DNA of 64,000 bases, taken from contig JAEYCM010000047.1 in NCBI GenBank assembly GCA_023455425.1, positions 72,320-136,319 on the forward strand, written 5' to 3'. The notes beneath the pieces are model-generated. The model saw only the letters and a list, made by a program, of their open reading frames with translations, made no database searches and was not told where the DNA came from. The DNA comes from Bacillota bacterium (GTDB taxonomy: Bacteria > Bacillota > Clostridia > Christensenellales > CAG-138). Positions 32,964 to 41,589 of this stretch are shown here, one piece after another. The position numbers and the translations under genes are program-made. Within the stretch, counting starts at the first letter, position 1; every line of letters begins with the position of its first letter.

Positions 32964-33752
32964 ATGCTATTTTCGCCGCTGTTTTCCGGTTCTTCCGGCA
33001 ACGCAACGTTTATAGAAGCCGGGGGCGTCCGCCTGCTGGTGGACGCGGGGCTGACCGGCTCCCGCATCGAGCAGGCGCTTACCGCCATCGGCGTTCCCAT
33101 AGATACCCTAAGCGCCATACTCGTCACCCATGAACACATCGATCATGTCCGCGGCATCGGCGTGCTTTCCCGCAAATACGGCATTCCCGTATATGCGAAC
33201 GCGGCCTGCTGGGAGGCCATGCCAAATAGCGTCGGGGAAATCGCGCCGGGCTGCACCCGCGTCATTGAAACGGGCAGGGATTTTTATATTAAAAACGTCA
33301 ACATCACGCCCTTTGCCACCCCGCACGACGCCGCGGAACCGGTAGGCTACACCCTGCGGCACGAAAAACGCTGCGCGGGCGTGCTGACGGATGTCGGCCA
33401 TATCGACGAGCGCTTAATCGACGCCGTGGAGGATTGCGATATCCTGCTCATCGAGGCCAACCACGATATCGAAATGCTCAAATCGGGAGGCTATCCCTAC
33501 CGGCTCAAGCAGCGCATTCTTTCCAACCGGGGCCATCTTTCCAATATCGATTGCGGGCGCGCGCTGTGCAGGCTGTATGCGCGGGGCTTACGAAACGCCA
33601 TATTGGGGCATTTAAGCAGGGACAACAACGAAGAACAGCTCGCCATGGAAACCGTGGCCATTGCGCTTGCGCAGGAGGAGATCCATACCGGCATGCGCAT
33701 TGCCATGTCCCACCGGGACAGGCCCTGTGGCGTATTCCACCTGGAGGCATAA
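32964..33752 (+). CDS. walJ: WalJ/YycJ-type MBL-fold hydrolase
   Basis: 262-aa metallo-beta-lactamase fold protein. The start FSPLFSGSSGNATFIEAGG is characteristic of YycJ/WalJ, and the metal motif THEHIDH (HxHxDH) lies near residues 54-60, with later metal ligands in FATPHDA, VLTDVGHID and AILGHLSRDNN. The family is linked to the WalK-WalR two-component system and to genome maintenance in low-GC Gram-positives, probably as a 5'-3' exonuclease. No walRK here. ATG at 32964 with AAAGGGA; a TATAAT box at about 32924-32929. Confidence 0.92.
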   Translation: MLFSPLFSGSSGNATFIEAGGVRLLVDAGLTGSRIEQALTAIGVPIDTLSAILVTHEHIDHVRGIGVLSRKYGIPVYANAACWEAMPNSVGEIAPGCTRVIETGRDFYIKNVNITPFATPHDAAEPVGYTLRHEKRCAGVLTDVGHIDERLIDAVEDCDILLIEANHDIEMLKSGGYPYRLKQRILSNRGHLSNIDCGRALCRLYARGLRNAILGHLSRDNNEEQLAMETVAIALAQEEIHTGMRIAMSHRDRPCGVFHLEA

Positions 33753-33803
33753 CATCGGGCAGCGGTTCAGCCGCGCTTTATAAAGTTTGTAGGAGGTCGG
33801 TCC

Positions 33804-34850
33804 ATGAAGCCATCAGCGCCGCTTACGCTAAACACTACGCGCAAAATGAATAGTTGGATGCTTGTCATCTGCATCGGCATGCTTGTTGTGAGCGAACTCG
33901 TCGCCTTTCTATCCGGCGGTGATGCGGACCTTGTGCGCCTCTACGCGTTCAACGCGCTGTTTGTTGAGCTTGCGTGCATCTATATTCCTGCCAGCATTTT
34001 TATTGACCGCAACGGCGGAAGGAACGCCTTTGGGTTTGTCCGTGTAAGCGGCTGGGAATGGGCGTGGGCCATCCTGCTTGGTGTCGGGGTGTTCTTTTTA
34101 TCCACAGCCGTCAACGGGTTTTCGCAATTGCTTTGGAAGACGGCGGGCGCAAATACCGAGATGTTCCAGATCCCGCTGCCTACGGATGGCGGGTGGCGGC
34201 TGTTTGCTTCCATATTTCTGATTGTGGCCATTCCCGCTTTCGCGGAGGAGACGCTCTTCCGCGGCGCGCTGCTGCACGCGTGGCTGCCGCAGGGGAGAGT
34301 GAAGGCGCTTTGGCACAGCGCCATTCTGTTTGCGCTCATCCATTTTCAACCCGCGGCGTTTCCGGCGTATCTCCTGCTTTCGCTGCTGCTTGGCGCGGTT
34401 ACGCTGCTTACAGGTTCCGTATTTCCAGCTATGGCGGTGCATGGCGTCAATAACCTGTTAGGGCTGCTCATCACGTATTTCGCTGCGGGGCAGCTTGCTT
34501 CAGGTGCTGCGGAGGCCGCGCTTACCGCGGATATCCTGCCGGGACTAATATTCTACGCCGCGCTTGGGTTTGCCGCCTGCTTTGCCGGGTACAAAGGCAT
34601 TCGGGCCGCTGCGGCCAGCCGCAACCGGCTTGCGGAAGAGGAAACCAATCAGCCGGAATTTAGCCGCCTGGAATTTGATGTACTCAAACCGGAAGAAGAA
34701 GCCACTACGCCGGCAGCCGCTTCACAGGTTCCCGTCACCCTCAAAAAGGGGACCGGCGCGATGATTGCAACCTATGTGGTGCTGGGGCTTATTAACCTGT
34801 TTGTGCTCCTTGCCATGTTTATGGAGCTGCCGCAGTCCCTGCCCATATAG
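33804..34850 (+). CDS. CPBP family intramembrane metalloprotease
   Basis: 348 aa, Abi/CAAX protease family. About eight hydrophobic helices in the first 270 residues, with the catalytic EExxxR motif in FAEETLFRGALLHAWL (about residue 149), a His in LIHFQPAAFPAYLL, and a second His in MAVHGVNNLLG. A charged linker of about 50 residues precedes a last C-terminal helix. The substrate is unknown; relatives act in maturation of peptides or bacteriocin immunity. Confidence 0.9.
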   Translation: MKPSAPLTLNTTRKMNSWMLVICIGMLVVSELVAFLSGGDADLVRLYAFNALFVELACIYIPASIFIDRNGGRNAFGFVRVSGWEWAWAILLGVGVFFLSTAVNGFSQLLWKTAGANTEMFQIPLPTDGGWRLFASIFLIVAIPAFAEETLFRGALLHAWLPQGRVKALWHSAILFALIHFQPAAFPAYLLLSLLLGAVTLLTGSVFPAMAVHGVNNLLGLLITYFAAGQLASGAAEAALTADILPGLIFYAALGFAACFAGYKGIRAAAASRNRLAEEETNQPEFSRLEFDVLKPEEEATTPAAASQVPVTLKKGTGAMIATYVVLGLINLFVLLAMFMELPQSLPI

Positions 34851-34865
34851 ACGGAGGAAAAAGTA

Positions 34866-35345
34866 TTGCGTCTTTCTCTCGTTTGCACAGGAAAACTAAA
34901 GGAACCCTACCTTAGGGATGCCGCGGAGGAATATAAAAAGCGCATTTCCCGCTATGCGGAGCTGGAAATATTGGAAACGCCGGACGAACCCGTGCCGGAG
35001 CGGTATTCCGAAGCCCAGCGCATCCAGGCCATGAACCGCGAGGGTGAGCGCATGCTCAAGGAAATCGGTCCGCGGGAATTTGTGGCGGCGCTTTCCATCA
35101 CCGGCAAACGGCAGACGTCCGAGGCGTTTGCAAAGAGCCTGGAAGGTTGGATGGCGGGAGGTTTCACGCGCATTACGTTTGTGATCGGCGGTTCTTTGGG
35201 GATTTCCTCTTCTGTGCTTTCCCGCGCAGACGCAGAGCTTTCCTTATCCGATCTTACGTTTCCGCACCAGCTTGCGCGCATCGTGCTGCTCGAGCAAGTC
35301 TACCGCGCGTTCAAAATCATCAACAATGAAACGTATCACAAGTAG
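34866..35345 (+). CDS. rlmH: 23S rRNA pseudouridine1915 N3-methyltransferase RlmH
   Basis: 159 aa, the exact usual length. SPOUT-class methyltransferase modifying helix 69 of the large ribosomal subunit. Signatures: KLKEPYLRDAAEEYKKRISR near the start, TFVIGGSLGISSSVLSRAD (the SAM-binding knot) and TFPHQLARIVLLEQVYRAFK at the end. TTG start codon at 34866 after GGAGGAAA. Usually found next to walJ, as here. Confidence 0.97.
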   Translation: MRLSLVCTGKLKEPYLRDAAEEYKKRISRYAELEILETPDEPVPERYSEAQRIQAMNREGERMLKEIGPREFVAALSITGKRQTSEAFAKSLEGWMAGGFTRITFVIGGSLGISSSVLSRADAELSLSDLTFPHQLARIVLLEQVYRAFKIINNETYHK

Positions 35346-35382
35346 CTGACAGTGTTTAGAAGAGAACGCTGCCAGCTATGCT

Positions 35383-36264
35383 TTAAGCAATAATCCACTC
35401 GCCTTTTGCAATGAAGAACACCTTTCCGCCAACATTTATATCAAACAGGTTGCGTATTTTGCTTGCTCTGATTTTAAGCAGAGATCTTCTGTTGATTTCG
35501 TATCCCTGTTCAACGCGATACTGCAGTTGGGTATTGTTAAAATAGTTGTATTCCAATAAATATCCAGCAAGATTTCCGTTAGCGCTTCCCGTTGCCGCAT
35601 CTTCGGGAAATCCGGAATCCTCACAAAATACCCGTACATTTATACTGTTTTCTTTTTTGTATGTTTCTTTGCAGAAAACAAGAATGTTGGCTGAAAAGGC
35701 CGCCTGTAAGAAGCTCTTATATTTGCTATGATTGATCTGGCATTGCCTTACAGAATGAAGCGAATGAAGCGGTACAATTATTGAGGGCAAGCCAGTGGAC
35801 ACTTCCTGTATTGGGAAGTTCCTATCGATATCTTCCCTGCTGATATTCAGGATCTCCGATATTGTTTTTTCATCAAGGATTTGGCCGAATTGCGGCGCGT
35901 TTTGCTTCATCCAGATATCGTCGTTTTGCCCAAATGTTACAGGGATTTGTCCCACGCCCAAATTCAGCATGATTCTTTCCGACAATTCATTTTCTATTTC
36001 CTTGTGAATAACAAATGCGGTTCCGAGCGTAGGATGGCCCGCAAACGGAACTTCAAAATCCGGTGTAAATATTTTCACGCCGTACCCGTTGTTGACTTGA
36101 TTATCCGTTAGAATAAACGTGGTTTCGGCAAAATTGGTTTCTTTGGCTATCTTTTGCATTTCATCCTTTGAAAGACCCGATGCATTTCGGAATACAGCCA
36201 ATTGATTTCCTTGATATTTTTCTTCTGCAAAGACATCAACAATATAAAAAGGTATGCTCTTCAA
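35383..36264 (-). CDS. PhzF family isomerase/epimerase-like protein
   Basis: 293 aa. PhzF fold: the start FYIVDVFAEEKYQGNQLAVF, the catalytic Glu in NFAETTFI, TPDFEVPFAGHPTLGTA in the first lobe, and FPEDAATGSANGNLAGYLLE in the second. These proteins isomerise or epimerise small molecules; the substrate here is unknown. The gene and its flanks are distinctly more AT-rich than the neighbours, suggesting acquisition by transfer. It is related at the fold level to the DapF-like protein earlier in the window. Confidence 0.9.
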   Translation of the reverse strand: MKSIPFYIVDVFAEEKYQGNQLAVFRNASGLSKDEMQKIAKETNFAETTFILTDNQVNNGYGVKIFTPDFEVPFAGHPTLGTAFVIHKEIENELSERIMLNLGVGQIPVTFGQNDDIWMKQNAPQFGQILDEKTISEILNISREDIDRNFPIQEVSTGLPSIIVPLHSLHSVRQCQINHSKYKSFLQAAFSANILVFCKETYKKENSINVRVFCEDSGFPEDAATGSANGNLAGYLLEYNYFNNTQLQYRVEQGYEINRRSLLKIRASKIRNLFDINVGGKVFFIAKGEWIIA

Positions 36265-36316
36265 TGGAATAATACCTCCTGTAATTACGAATGAAATAAT
36301 AGTATGCTAAATTTAA

Positions 36317-36499
36317 AATATTGGCAATATCGGAAAGGTTAAACAGGAATTCTTTTATAATGCCGCTGGTTGTTGCGTGACGCATCATAAAGGAACGACG
36401 GCATTTTGTGGAAATATTATCCACGCAAAGACCGCACATCCCAAACGCTTGAATATCGAACATGTGTTTGATATAGTGGATGAAGTTAAGGAAATTTGA
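36317..36499 (+). pseudogene. Possible remnant of a gene 3' end
   Basis: A 60-codon frame with a protein-like composition (GNIGKVKQEFFYNAAGCCVT, later PKRLNIEHVFDIVDEVKEI) runs to TGA at 36497-36499 but has no ATG or ribosome site. It is preceded by TAA at 36314-36316. It may be the tail of a gene cut off when the AT-rich PhzF segment was inserted. I do not recognise the family. Confidence 0.3.
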
Positions 36500-36516
36500 T
36501 GCGCTTGGAGGCAACC

Positions 36517-37146
36517 ATGAACGGCAAAACATTTTATTCCGTTGTACAAAGCCGCCGCACCGTAAGAAAGTTTCAAAACAAAGAAGTAGAACAGGACGCC
36601 ATACAACGGGTTCTGGCGTGCGGGTTACAGGCTCCCACCTATAACCACTTGCGGGAATGGCATTTTGTATTTCTCAAGGATGTGGAACTGCGCAAACGCA
36701 TACTGGAGGAGAGCAATGCTTTCAGCCGTACGCCGGACAAAACATTCCTAAACGAAACCCTTGCAAAGATCGATAACGCCTGCCAGAAGGAAGTATACGC
36801 CTACTCTGTTCCGCTGCAGGAAAAAATTCTGCTCACGGCGCCGGAGGTGCTGCTTGTATGCTTCAAAATGGATAAAAAGCTGGCGGAAGCCAGAAGCCTG
36901 TTCGACCTCAACAATTTTGCCTCCGCATGGCTGGTGGTGGAAAATATACTGCTCGCAATGGCGGCGGAAGGGCTGTACGGGGTCACGCTGGTGCCGTTCC
37001 GAACTGACCGTTTAAAAGAAATTCTTGGCATGCCGGATCATATGGAGATCGCGACATTCCTGCCATTCGGGTATCCGGAGCAGGAGCCGGCAATCATGCA
37101 AGTCAAAAAGGAACTGCGGGATACTATCCACATTGACCGGTGGTAG
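36517..37146 (+). CDS. Nitroreductase family FMN oxidoreductase
   Basis: 209 aa. Opening SVVQSRRTVRKFQNKEVEQD is the nitroreductase FMN-phosphate signature (SRRTVRxF), followed by CGLQAPTYNHLREWHFVF, and AAEGLYGVTLVPF later as the second cofactor stretch. The physiological substrate is unknown. ATG at 36517 with TTGGAGG; the open frame extends slightly upstream from a TTG. It is followed after 14 bases by an MBL-fold gene, likely an operon. Confidence 0.88.
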   Translation: MNGKTFYSVVQSRRTVRKFQNKEVEQDAIQRVLACGLQAPTYNHLREWHFVFLKDVELRKRILEESNAFSRTPDKTFLNETLAKIDNACQKEVYAYSVPLQEKILLTAPEVLLVCFKMDKKLAEARSLFDLNNFASAWLVVENILLAMAAEGLYGVTLVPFRTDRLKEILGMPDHMEIATFLPFGYPEQEPAIMQVKKELRDTIHIDRW

Positions 37147-37160
37147 TTCATAGGAGGATT

Positions 37161-37910
37161 ATGTTACGCACCCAGCTTTCAGAAGATATCGTCCGGTATT
37201 CCTTTGACCCGCAGCCCAACCGGCATTTTGCGACCGCGATTTATGCCCTATTTGACGGCAATCAGGCATTGCTGATCGATACGGGGTATGAGTTTCAGGC
37301 GGCGGAGCTGCTTGAGGAATTTCAAAAGAGCAATATTACGATAAGCGCCGTCATACTCTCCCATTTTCATGACGACCATATGCAGGGATTAAAAACCCTG
37401 CCCAAGGTTCCCGTTTATGGCAGCGCCTCGTACCAAACTTCGCTGGACCTATGGACGGAGCAAGAAGAGCATGCGCTCTTTACGCCTACCATTTGTATTG
37501 ATGCGCCATATTTGCTCCGCTTCGGCGCGCATACGCTCACGCTGCTTCCGTTTCCCGGCCATTCCCCGTGTACGCTGTTGACCAAAATAGACGAAACATA
37601 CCTGCACGTTGCCGATGAGCTGATGTTTTCAGAGCAAGGGGAGCCCTTGCTCCCATCCACAGACCCGCAGTGTATCAAAAGGCATATCGATTCCTTGACG
37701 CGTCTGCGGGCGCATTGCGGGCATACCTTCCTGCCCGGTCACGGCCCGGCGGTTATGGGCAGCGAACAGCTTCAGCGGGAAATTGGATACCGGCTTGCGT
37801 ACATGGAGGCAATCTTGCATAGCGGCAGGAGGCTGACCTATGAGGAGGCGGCAAAGGGCTGCGGCTGCAACTTCCTGCACAGCGAATGGCACGGCGGGTT
37901 TTATGAGTAG
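37161..37910 (+). CDS. MBL-fold metallo-hydrolase
   Basis: 249 aa. The metal-binding motif HFHDDH (HxHxDH) is in VILSHFHDDHMQGLKTL, with later ligands in PFPGHSPCTL, HVADELMFSE and TFLPGHGPAV. Typical of the glyoxalase II-like branch; the substrate cannot be told. AGGAGG ribosome site before ATG 37161. Probably cotranscribed with the nitroreductase gene. Confidence 0.88.
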   Translation: MLRTQLSEDIVRYSFDPQPNRHFATAIYALFDGNQALLIDTGYEFQAAELLEEFQKSNITISAVILSHFHDDHMQGLKTLPKVPVYGSASYQTSLDLWTEQEEHALFTPTICIDAPYLLRFGAHTLTLLPFPGHSPCTLLTKIDETYLHVADELMFSEQGEPLLPSTDPQCIKRHIDSLTRLRAHCGHTFLPGHGPAVMGSEQLQREIGYRLAYMEAILHSGRRLTYEEAAKGCGCNFLHSEWHGGFYE

Positions 37911-37972
37911 GCAATTGCCAATCAGCCGTTGCCATGCAACCATAAGTTTCCAAAACGATCCATTTAGTTAGT

Positions 37973-37994
37973 AGAGCGGCGGCGCGCTTTTTTG
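37973..37994 (+). terminator. Weak terminator after the MBL gene
   Basis: Short GC-rich stem (AGCG with CGCT) followed by six T and TTTGT. The stem is only four base pairs, so the call is weak. Confidence 0.35.
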
Positions 37995-38019
37995 TACCAT
38001 GGACGTGAGGTGATTGCAA

Positions 38020-38700
38020 TTGAAATTTTATGAAAAACTCCAGGCGTGCAGAAAAGAAAAAGGGTTGTCCCAGGAAAAGCTGGCCGAACGGCTCAACGTG
38101 TCGCGGCAGGCGGTTGCAAAATGGGAGGCCGGGCAGTCCTACCCGGATGTGGATCGGCTGCTGGAACTGAGCGATTTGTTCCAAACAAGCGTGGACCAAC
38201 TGCTGCGGGACAGGGAAGAGGATGCCTGCGCGTATGGCAATACCGGAAATCCGGTGGAAGCGGATGGCGCGGTGATCGATTTTCTGTGCCGCGCGAAGCA
38301 GAACACCTACGCGGGGCATGGCACAAAGTGCCCATCTTCCCGTCCTTCCTCGCATGATTACCGGTATGAGGAAGAGGACCTGCTCTATTATGACACCTAC
38401 CTGGGCGGGGAGCGGTTTGCGGGAGAAGAAGCGCTTTTTCGTGAAGGCGTAGCGCTTTGGAGCATGAACTATACCGGACGCATTCTTTCGGAACAATACC
38501 AGGAAGGCATTCTGACCGAAGCGCTCATGCTTGTACCCAGGGAGTATCCGTTCCGCGGGCCGCTGGTGTACCGCAACGGAAGATATACCTACCATTGCAT
38601 CGTCAACGGGGAGTTTACCTGGTTCAACGGATATGAGGAAATCTTCTGCGACGATACCAAGGTATTTGAGTGCGTGTTTCACGGGGGCAGCGTGCGGTAG
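38020..38700 (+). CDS. HTH (XRE) regulator with C-terminal DUF5680 domain
   Basis: 226 aa. Residues about 4-60 are a classical XRE HTH (CRKEKGLSQEKLAERLNVSR and VAKWEAGQSYPDVDRLLELS). The rest is DUF5680-like, recognised from DYRYEEEDLLYYDTYLGGER and NGYEEIF. This domain often follows XRE regulators in Clostridia and may bind a small ligand. TTG start at 38020, six bases after GAGGTGA; the TTG at 38014 is too close to that site. Confidence 0.85.
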   Translation: MKFYEKLQACRKEKGLSQEKLAERLNVSRQAVAKWEAGQSYPDVDRLLELSDLFQTSVDQLLRDREEDACAYGNTGNPVEADGAVIDFLCRAKQNTYAGHGTKCPSSRPSSHDYRYEEEDLLYYDTYLGGERFAGEEALFREGVALWSMNYTGRILSEQYQEGILTEALMLVPREYPFRGPLVYRNGRYTYHCIVNGEFTWFNGYEEIFCDDTKVFECVFHGGSVR

Positions 38701-38726
38701 CGCCACCCTATTTTCTTCCCCGCGTT

Positions 38727-38747
38727 CTATGCTATAATGGTGCATAG
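38727..38747 (+). promoter_or_regulatory. Promoter -10 box flanked by a dyad, upstream of the acetyltransferase
   Basis: CTATGC (38727-38732), then TATAAT (38733-38738), then GCATAG (38742-38747). The perfect 6-bp arms embrace the -10 box, so a repressor bound here would block transcription. The neighbouring XRE-DUF5680 protein is a natural candidate. Confidence 0.45.
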
Positions 38748-38771
38748 CAAAACGGAAGGGAGGGGAACGGT

Positions 38772-39233
38772 ATGTTAATCCGTACAGCTTCCACGGAAGA
38801 CAGGGACGCTTTGATTGCGCTGACAATCCGCTCCAAGGCATACTGGGGCTATGATGCGGCGTTTATGGAAAGCGTACGCGAAGAGCTTCAGATACCGGTT
38901 GCGCATATTAAAGCCGGGTATGTCCACATCCTTGAAGACGCCGGCAATTTGATCGGGTTTTTCAGTCTGATTGAAGTAAAAGGCAAGTGGGAGCTGGATT
39001 TTGCGTTTCTTGACCCTCCGTATATCGGCCACGGCTATGGCCGCGCCCTGTGGCAGGCGGTGGTGGGGGAAGTGCGGCGCCTTGGAATCCAGTCGTTTGC
39101 CATCGTGGCCGACCCGCATGCGGAGGGGTTTTATCTGCGCATGGGGGCCGAGCGTATTGGGGAGATCGCATCCGCCTCCGTCAAAAATCGTGTCCTCCCC
39201 GTATTGCGGGCTGTCGTGCGGAATGATGAGTAA
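38772..39233 (+). CDS. GNAT family N-acetyltransferase
   Basis: 153 aa. Opening LIRTASTEDRDALIALTIRS and the acetyl-CoA stretch FLDPPYIGHGYGRALWQAVV (x-G-x-G-x-A) then FAIVADPHAEGFYLRMGAER are clear GNAT signatures. Substrate unknown. The next gene starts at or just after its stop codon, so the two are probably coupled. Confidence 0.87.
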   Translation: MLIRTASTEDRDALIALTIRSKAYWGYDAAFMESVREELQIPVAHIKAGYVHILEDAGNLIGFFSLIEVKGKWELDFAFLDPPYIGHGYGRALWQAVVGEVRRLGIQSFAIVADPHAEGFYLRMGAERIGEIASASVKNRVLPVLRAVVRNDE

Positions 39234-39243
39234 GGAGAATGCT

Positions 39244-39762
39244 GTGCCGGATCCGAAAGAACTGCCCGTTTACGCCGCGTTGGATAAACTCGATATCCCC
39301 TATGAACGCTTTGTACATGGCCCCGCCATGACCATGGCGGACTGCACGGTATTTGATGCCGGAAAAAACGCGGCCCACTGCAAAAACCTGTTTTTAACCA
39401 ACCGCCAGGGAACGCGGTTTTATTTAATGCTGGTGGTGGGGGACAAGCCTTTTCAAACAAAACGGATCAGCCGGGCGTTGGGCGTTTCCCGCCTGAGCTT
39501 TGGAACGCCGGAACAACTAAAACATGCACTGGGGCTGACGCCCGGCGCAGTCACGCCGATGGGCCTGATAAACGATTTGGGGCATGAAGTACACGTGCTG
39601 CTGGACCGGGATGTGGCAAATTGGGAGAGAGTTATCGTGCACCCCAACGTCAACACCGCCTCTATTCTATTAAAAACAGAGGATCTGCTGCGGTTTCTAC
39701 AACAGCGCGGCAACCCTGTTACTTATGTGGACGTGCAGGCGGATGCGGATGCGGGAGAGTAG
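39244..39762 (+). CDS. YbaK/EbsC-type aminoacyl-tRNA deacylase (ProX-like)
   Basis: 172 aa from GTG 39244. Trans-editing domain that removes wrong amino acids from tRNA, such as Ala from tRNA-Pro. Signatures: CKNLFLTNRQGTRFYLMLVV with a preceding Lys, SRLSFGTPEQLKHALGLTPG, TPMGLINDLGHEVHVLLD and VIVHPNVNTASI. Start choice: GTG 39244 lies six bases after AAGGAGA; in-frame ATGs at 39223 and 39226 overlap the end of the acetyltransferase and have weak sites. Ends 5 bases before the convergent sortase gene. Confidence 0.88.
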   Translation: MPDPKELPVYAALDKLDIPYERFVHGPAMTMADCTVFDAGKNAAHCKNLFLTNRQGTRFYLMLVVGDKPFQTKRISRALGVSRLSFGTPEQLKHALGLTPGAVTPMGLINDLGHEVHVLLDRDVANWERVIVHPNVNTASILLKTEDLLRFLQQRGNPVTYVDVQADADAGE

Positions 39763-39767
39763 AGTGC

Positions 39768-40562
39768 TTACGGTATCGGTACCAGCTTGCCGATTACCAC
39801 ATAGCGTGCCTCGTCGTATTCATACGTGCAGGTGGAAAGCGTAACGATGCGGTCCTCCGCCGTGACCTCCGCTTCGCTTACAAAATTTGAGGCCGTGCGC
39901 GCATGTTCAATAAAAGACAGAAACTCGGCTTCGGTATCGAAGCTTTTTTTATATACGTCGTTTGTGGCATAGCCATCCGTCACATACCCCGCAAACAGTT
40001 CCAGGCGGTACGCGGCAGACGGGGTGAACAGCAGCAGTTCCGGATGAACGTTATAATAGGTCTGGTCCTTGTAGCTGACTAACGAGGCAAACATGGAACC
40101 GTTTTTCATATGGTGGCCGTATATGATGGTGTTCCGGTCCGAAAAATCCGGTGCGTTTCCCGCATCCACAAACAACGTGCCCATGGAGTTGCGTTCCTTG
40201 TTGAACAGATGGCTCAGATAATAGCTGTTGTTCCCGCCCTGCACCACAGGGTAGTTGATGACCGTGCCCGAAGAATACAGCCAGGCGTAAAATTCATCGT
40301 TCTCCGCCTGCAACGCTGCATAATCAAGCTGCAGCATCGAAATCGGTGTGGGGGCGGCGCTTTCTTGCGGGACATCCTGTGCGGGGAGCGGCGGCGGGGT
40401 TGCAACGGCATTGCGGGAAAGCTCCAAATACAGCGCGTCCCCCGCCCGGTATTCAAGCAGGGGCAGCAAAAACAGTACGCCGCAAGTGATCATTGCCGCG
40501 GCGCACAGAAAAATCAGCATGTTGAAAAGCATCGTTTTCGGATCGCATTTGTTACGGGACAT
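39768..40562 (-). CDS. srtB: Class B sortase
   Basis: 264 aa. N-terminal membrane anchor (about 12-34), then the sortase barrel. The catalytic His is in IIYGHHMKNGSMF, the Cys in TLSTCTYE (Cys245) and the Arg in DEARYVVIGKL (Arg253). The long helix-rich insertion before the last strands and YYNVHPELLLF fit class B rather than A or C. It cleaves a C-terminal sorting signal and links it to peptidoglycan or another subunit. The likely client is the adjacent protein at 40676-41434 with an SPGTG tail. A terminator lies upstream of this gene, so it may have its own promoter. Confidence 0.92.
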   Translation of the reverse strand: MSRNKCDPKTMLFNMLIFLCAAAMITCGVLFLLPLLEYRAGDALYLELSRNAVATPPPLPAQDVPQESAAPTPISMLQLDYAALQAENDEFYAWLYSSGTVINYPVVQGGNNSYYLSHLFNKERNSMGTLFVDAGNAPDFSDRNTIIYGHHMKNGSMFASLVSYKDQTYYNVHPELLLFTPSAAYRLELFAGYVTDGYATNDVYKKSFDTEAEFLSFIEHARTASNFVSEAEVTAEDRIVTLSTCTYEYDEARYVVIGKLVPIP

Positions 40563-40625
40563 AGCTCAGAATACCTTCTAAAAATCGCGCTGTACTACTT
40601 GATATCAGGAGCCCCTATATTGAAG

Positions 40626-40655
40626 GGAAAACAAAGGCGGCTGGTTAGGCCGCCG
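40626..40655 (-). terminator. Terminator between the sorting-signal protein and sortase genes
   Basis: On the minus strand GGCGGC (40654-40649) pairs with GCCGCC (40641-40636), followed by TTTGTTTTCCC. Confidence 0.65.
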
Positions 40656-40675
40656 GGACATTCAAAGATGGGCCA

Positions 40676-41434
40676 TTATACCCGCTTGCGGCGCTTGTGG
40701 AGCAGCAGCACAACCAGCACTGTGGCAAATGCCACGAACAGCCCGCCCCACAACAATAGGTTTGTATCGTCCCCCGTGCCGGGTGAAAGCGGGATCTGGT
40801 TGTCGTCCACGGTGATCACCACGCCGGGGCCGAGCGGGATAGAGGGCGTACGTCTCGGACGGTTATCGTCATCGTCGTCGTCGGGCACATAGACGTCCGC
40901 CTGGAATGTCCAATCCACCTTACCCGCTGCGTTCTTGAAAGAATTGTCCAGGTCGGCGGGGACCTTCATGGTGAGCGTAAGCGTAACTTCCTGCCCCGTG
41001 TAGAACCTGCCCAGATGGTAAAAAGTATCGTTGCCGTTTCCGGGCCAAGGCGCGCCCGCGGGCGTACCCGCGCCAACAATCGTACCATCGGGGCCCGTCA
41101 GTGAAAATGTTACCCGATCAAGCAATGCATGACCTATTTCGGTGTTTTGGGAGGCCTCCCTGCCGCGCAGGAACAGCTCAATTCGTTCGCCCGAGTTATT
41201 GCGCACCTTGATCTCTTGCGTATAGGTCCCGCCGGGCATCAGATTCTGAAGTTCTGGGAAAAGCCCGTTTCCAGCGGTGCCGTCATCGGGGACAAAGCCG
41301 TAGAGCGAACCCGCATAGCCGGTATAGGTCACGCGGGAAGGATCGGCGGCGGACGCCGTCGCCGCAAGGGAAAACAGCAGCAGTAGGCTGATTGCCGCCG
41401 TAGCGAATATTTTCAGGCTCCTTATACGTTTCAT
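40676..41434 (-). CDS. Secreted protein with sorting-like C-terminus, probable sortase substrate
   Basis: 252 aa. Sec signal peptide (about 1-29, AxA site ATASAAD). The middle is an all-beta region with features of fibre or camelysin-associated proteins (YTQEIKVRNNSGERIELFLR). An Asp-rich patch lies near 180. The C-terminus reads PLSPGTGDDTNLLLWGGLFV and further hydrophobic residues, ending in KRRKRV: an SPGTG motif in place of LPxTG, then a helix and basic tail. Part of the minus-strand surface operon, next to sortase B. Confidence 0.78.
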   Translation of the reverse strand: MKRIRSLKIFATAAISLLLLFSLAATASAADPSRVTYTGYAGSLYGFVPDDGTAGNGLFPELQNLMPGGTYTQEIKVRNNSGERIELFLRGREASQNTEIGHALLDRVTFSLTGPDGTIVGAGTPAGAPWPGNGNDTFYHLGRFYTGQEVTLTLTMKVPADLDNSFKNAAGKVDWTFQADVYVPDDDDDDNRPRRTPSIPLGPGVVITVDDNQIPLSPGTGDDTNLLLWGGLFVAFATVLVVLLLHKRRKRV

Positions 41435-41547
41435 GGTATCATCCCCCTATGCTGCCGCGGTATAAAGCGGTGGTTGCGCGCCCCAAGGTGGGCGCTGTGA
41501 TCAAAAGGATGCCGTCTTTGCCCGTACCTTGCGGGCTTACGGGATAT

Positions 41548-41571
41548 CCGGGGCCGCAGGGTCGGCCCCGG
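41548..41571 (-). other. Strong intergenic hairpin in the surface operon
   Basis: CCGGGGCCG (41548-41556) and CGGCCCCGG (41563-41571) form a perfect 9-bp GC stem without a T-run, between two surface-protein genes. Probably an RNA processing or stability element. Confidence 0.45.
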
Positions 41572-41589
41572 GAAATTCCAATGCTTGTA

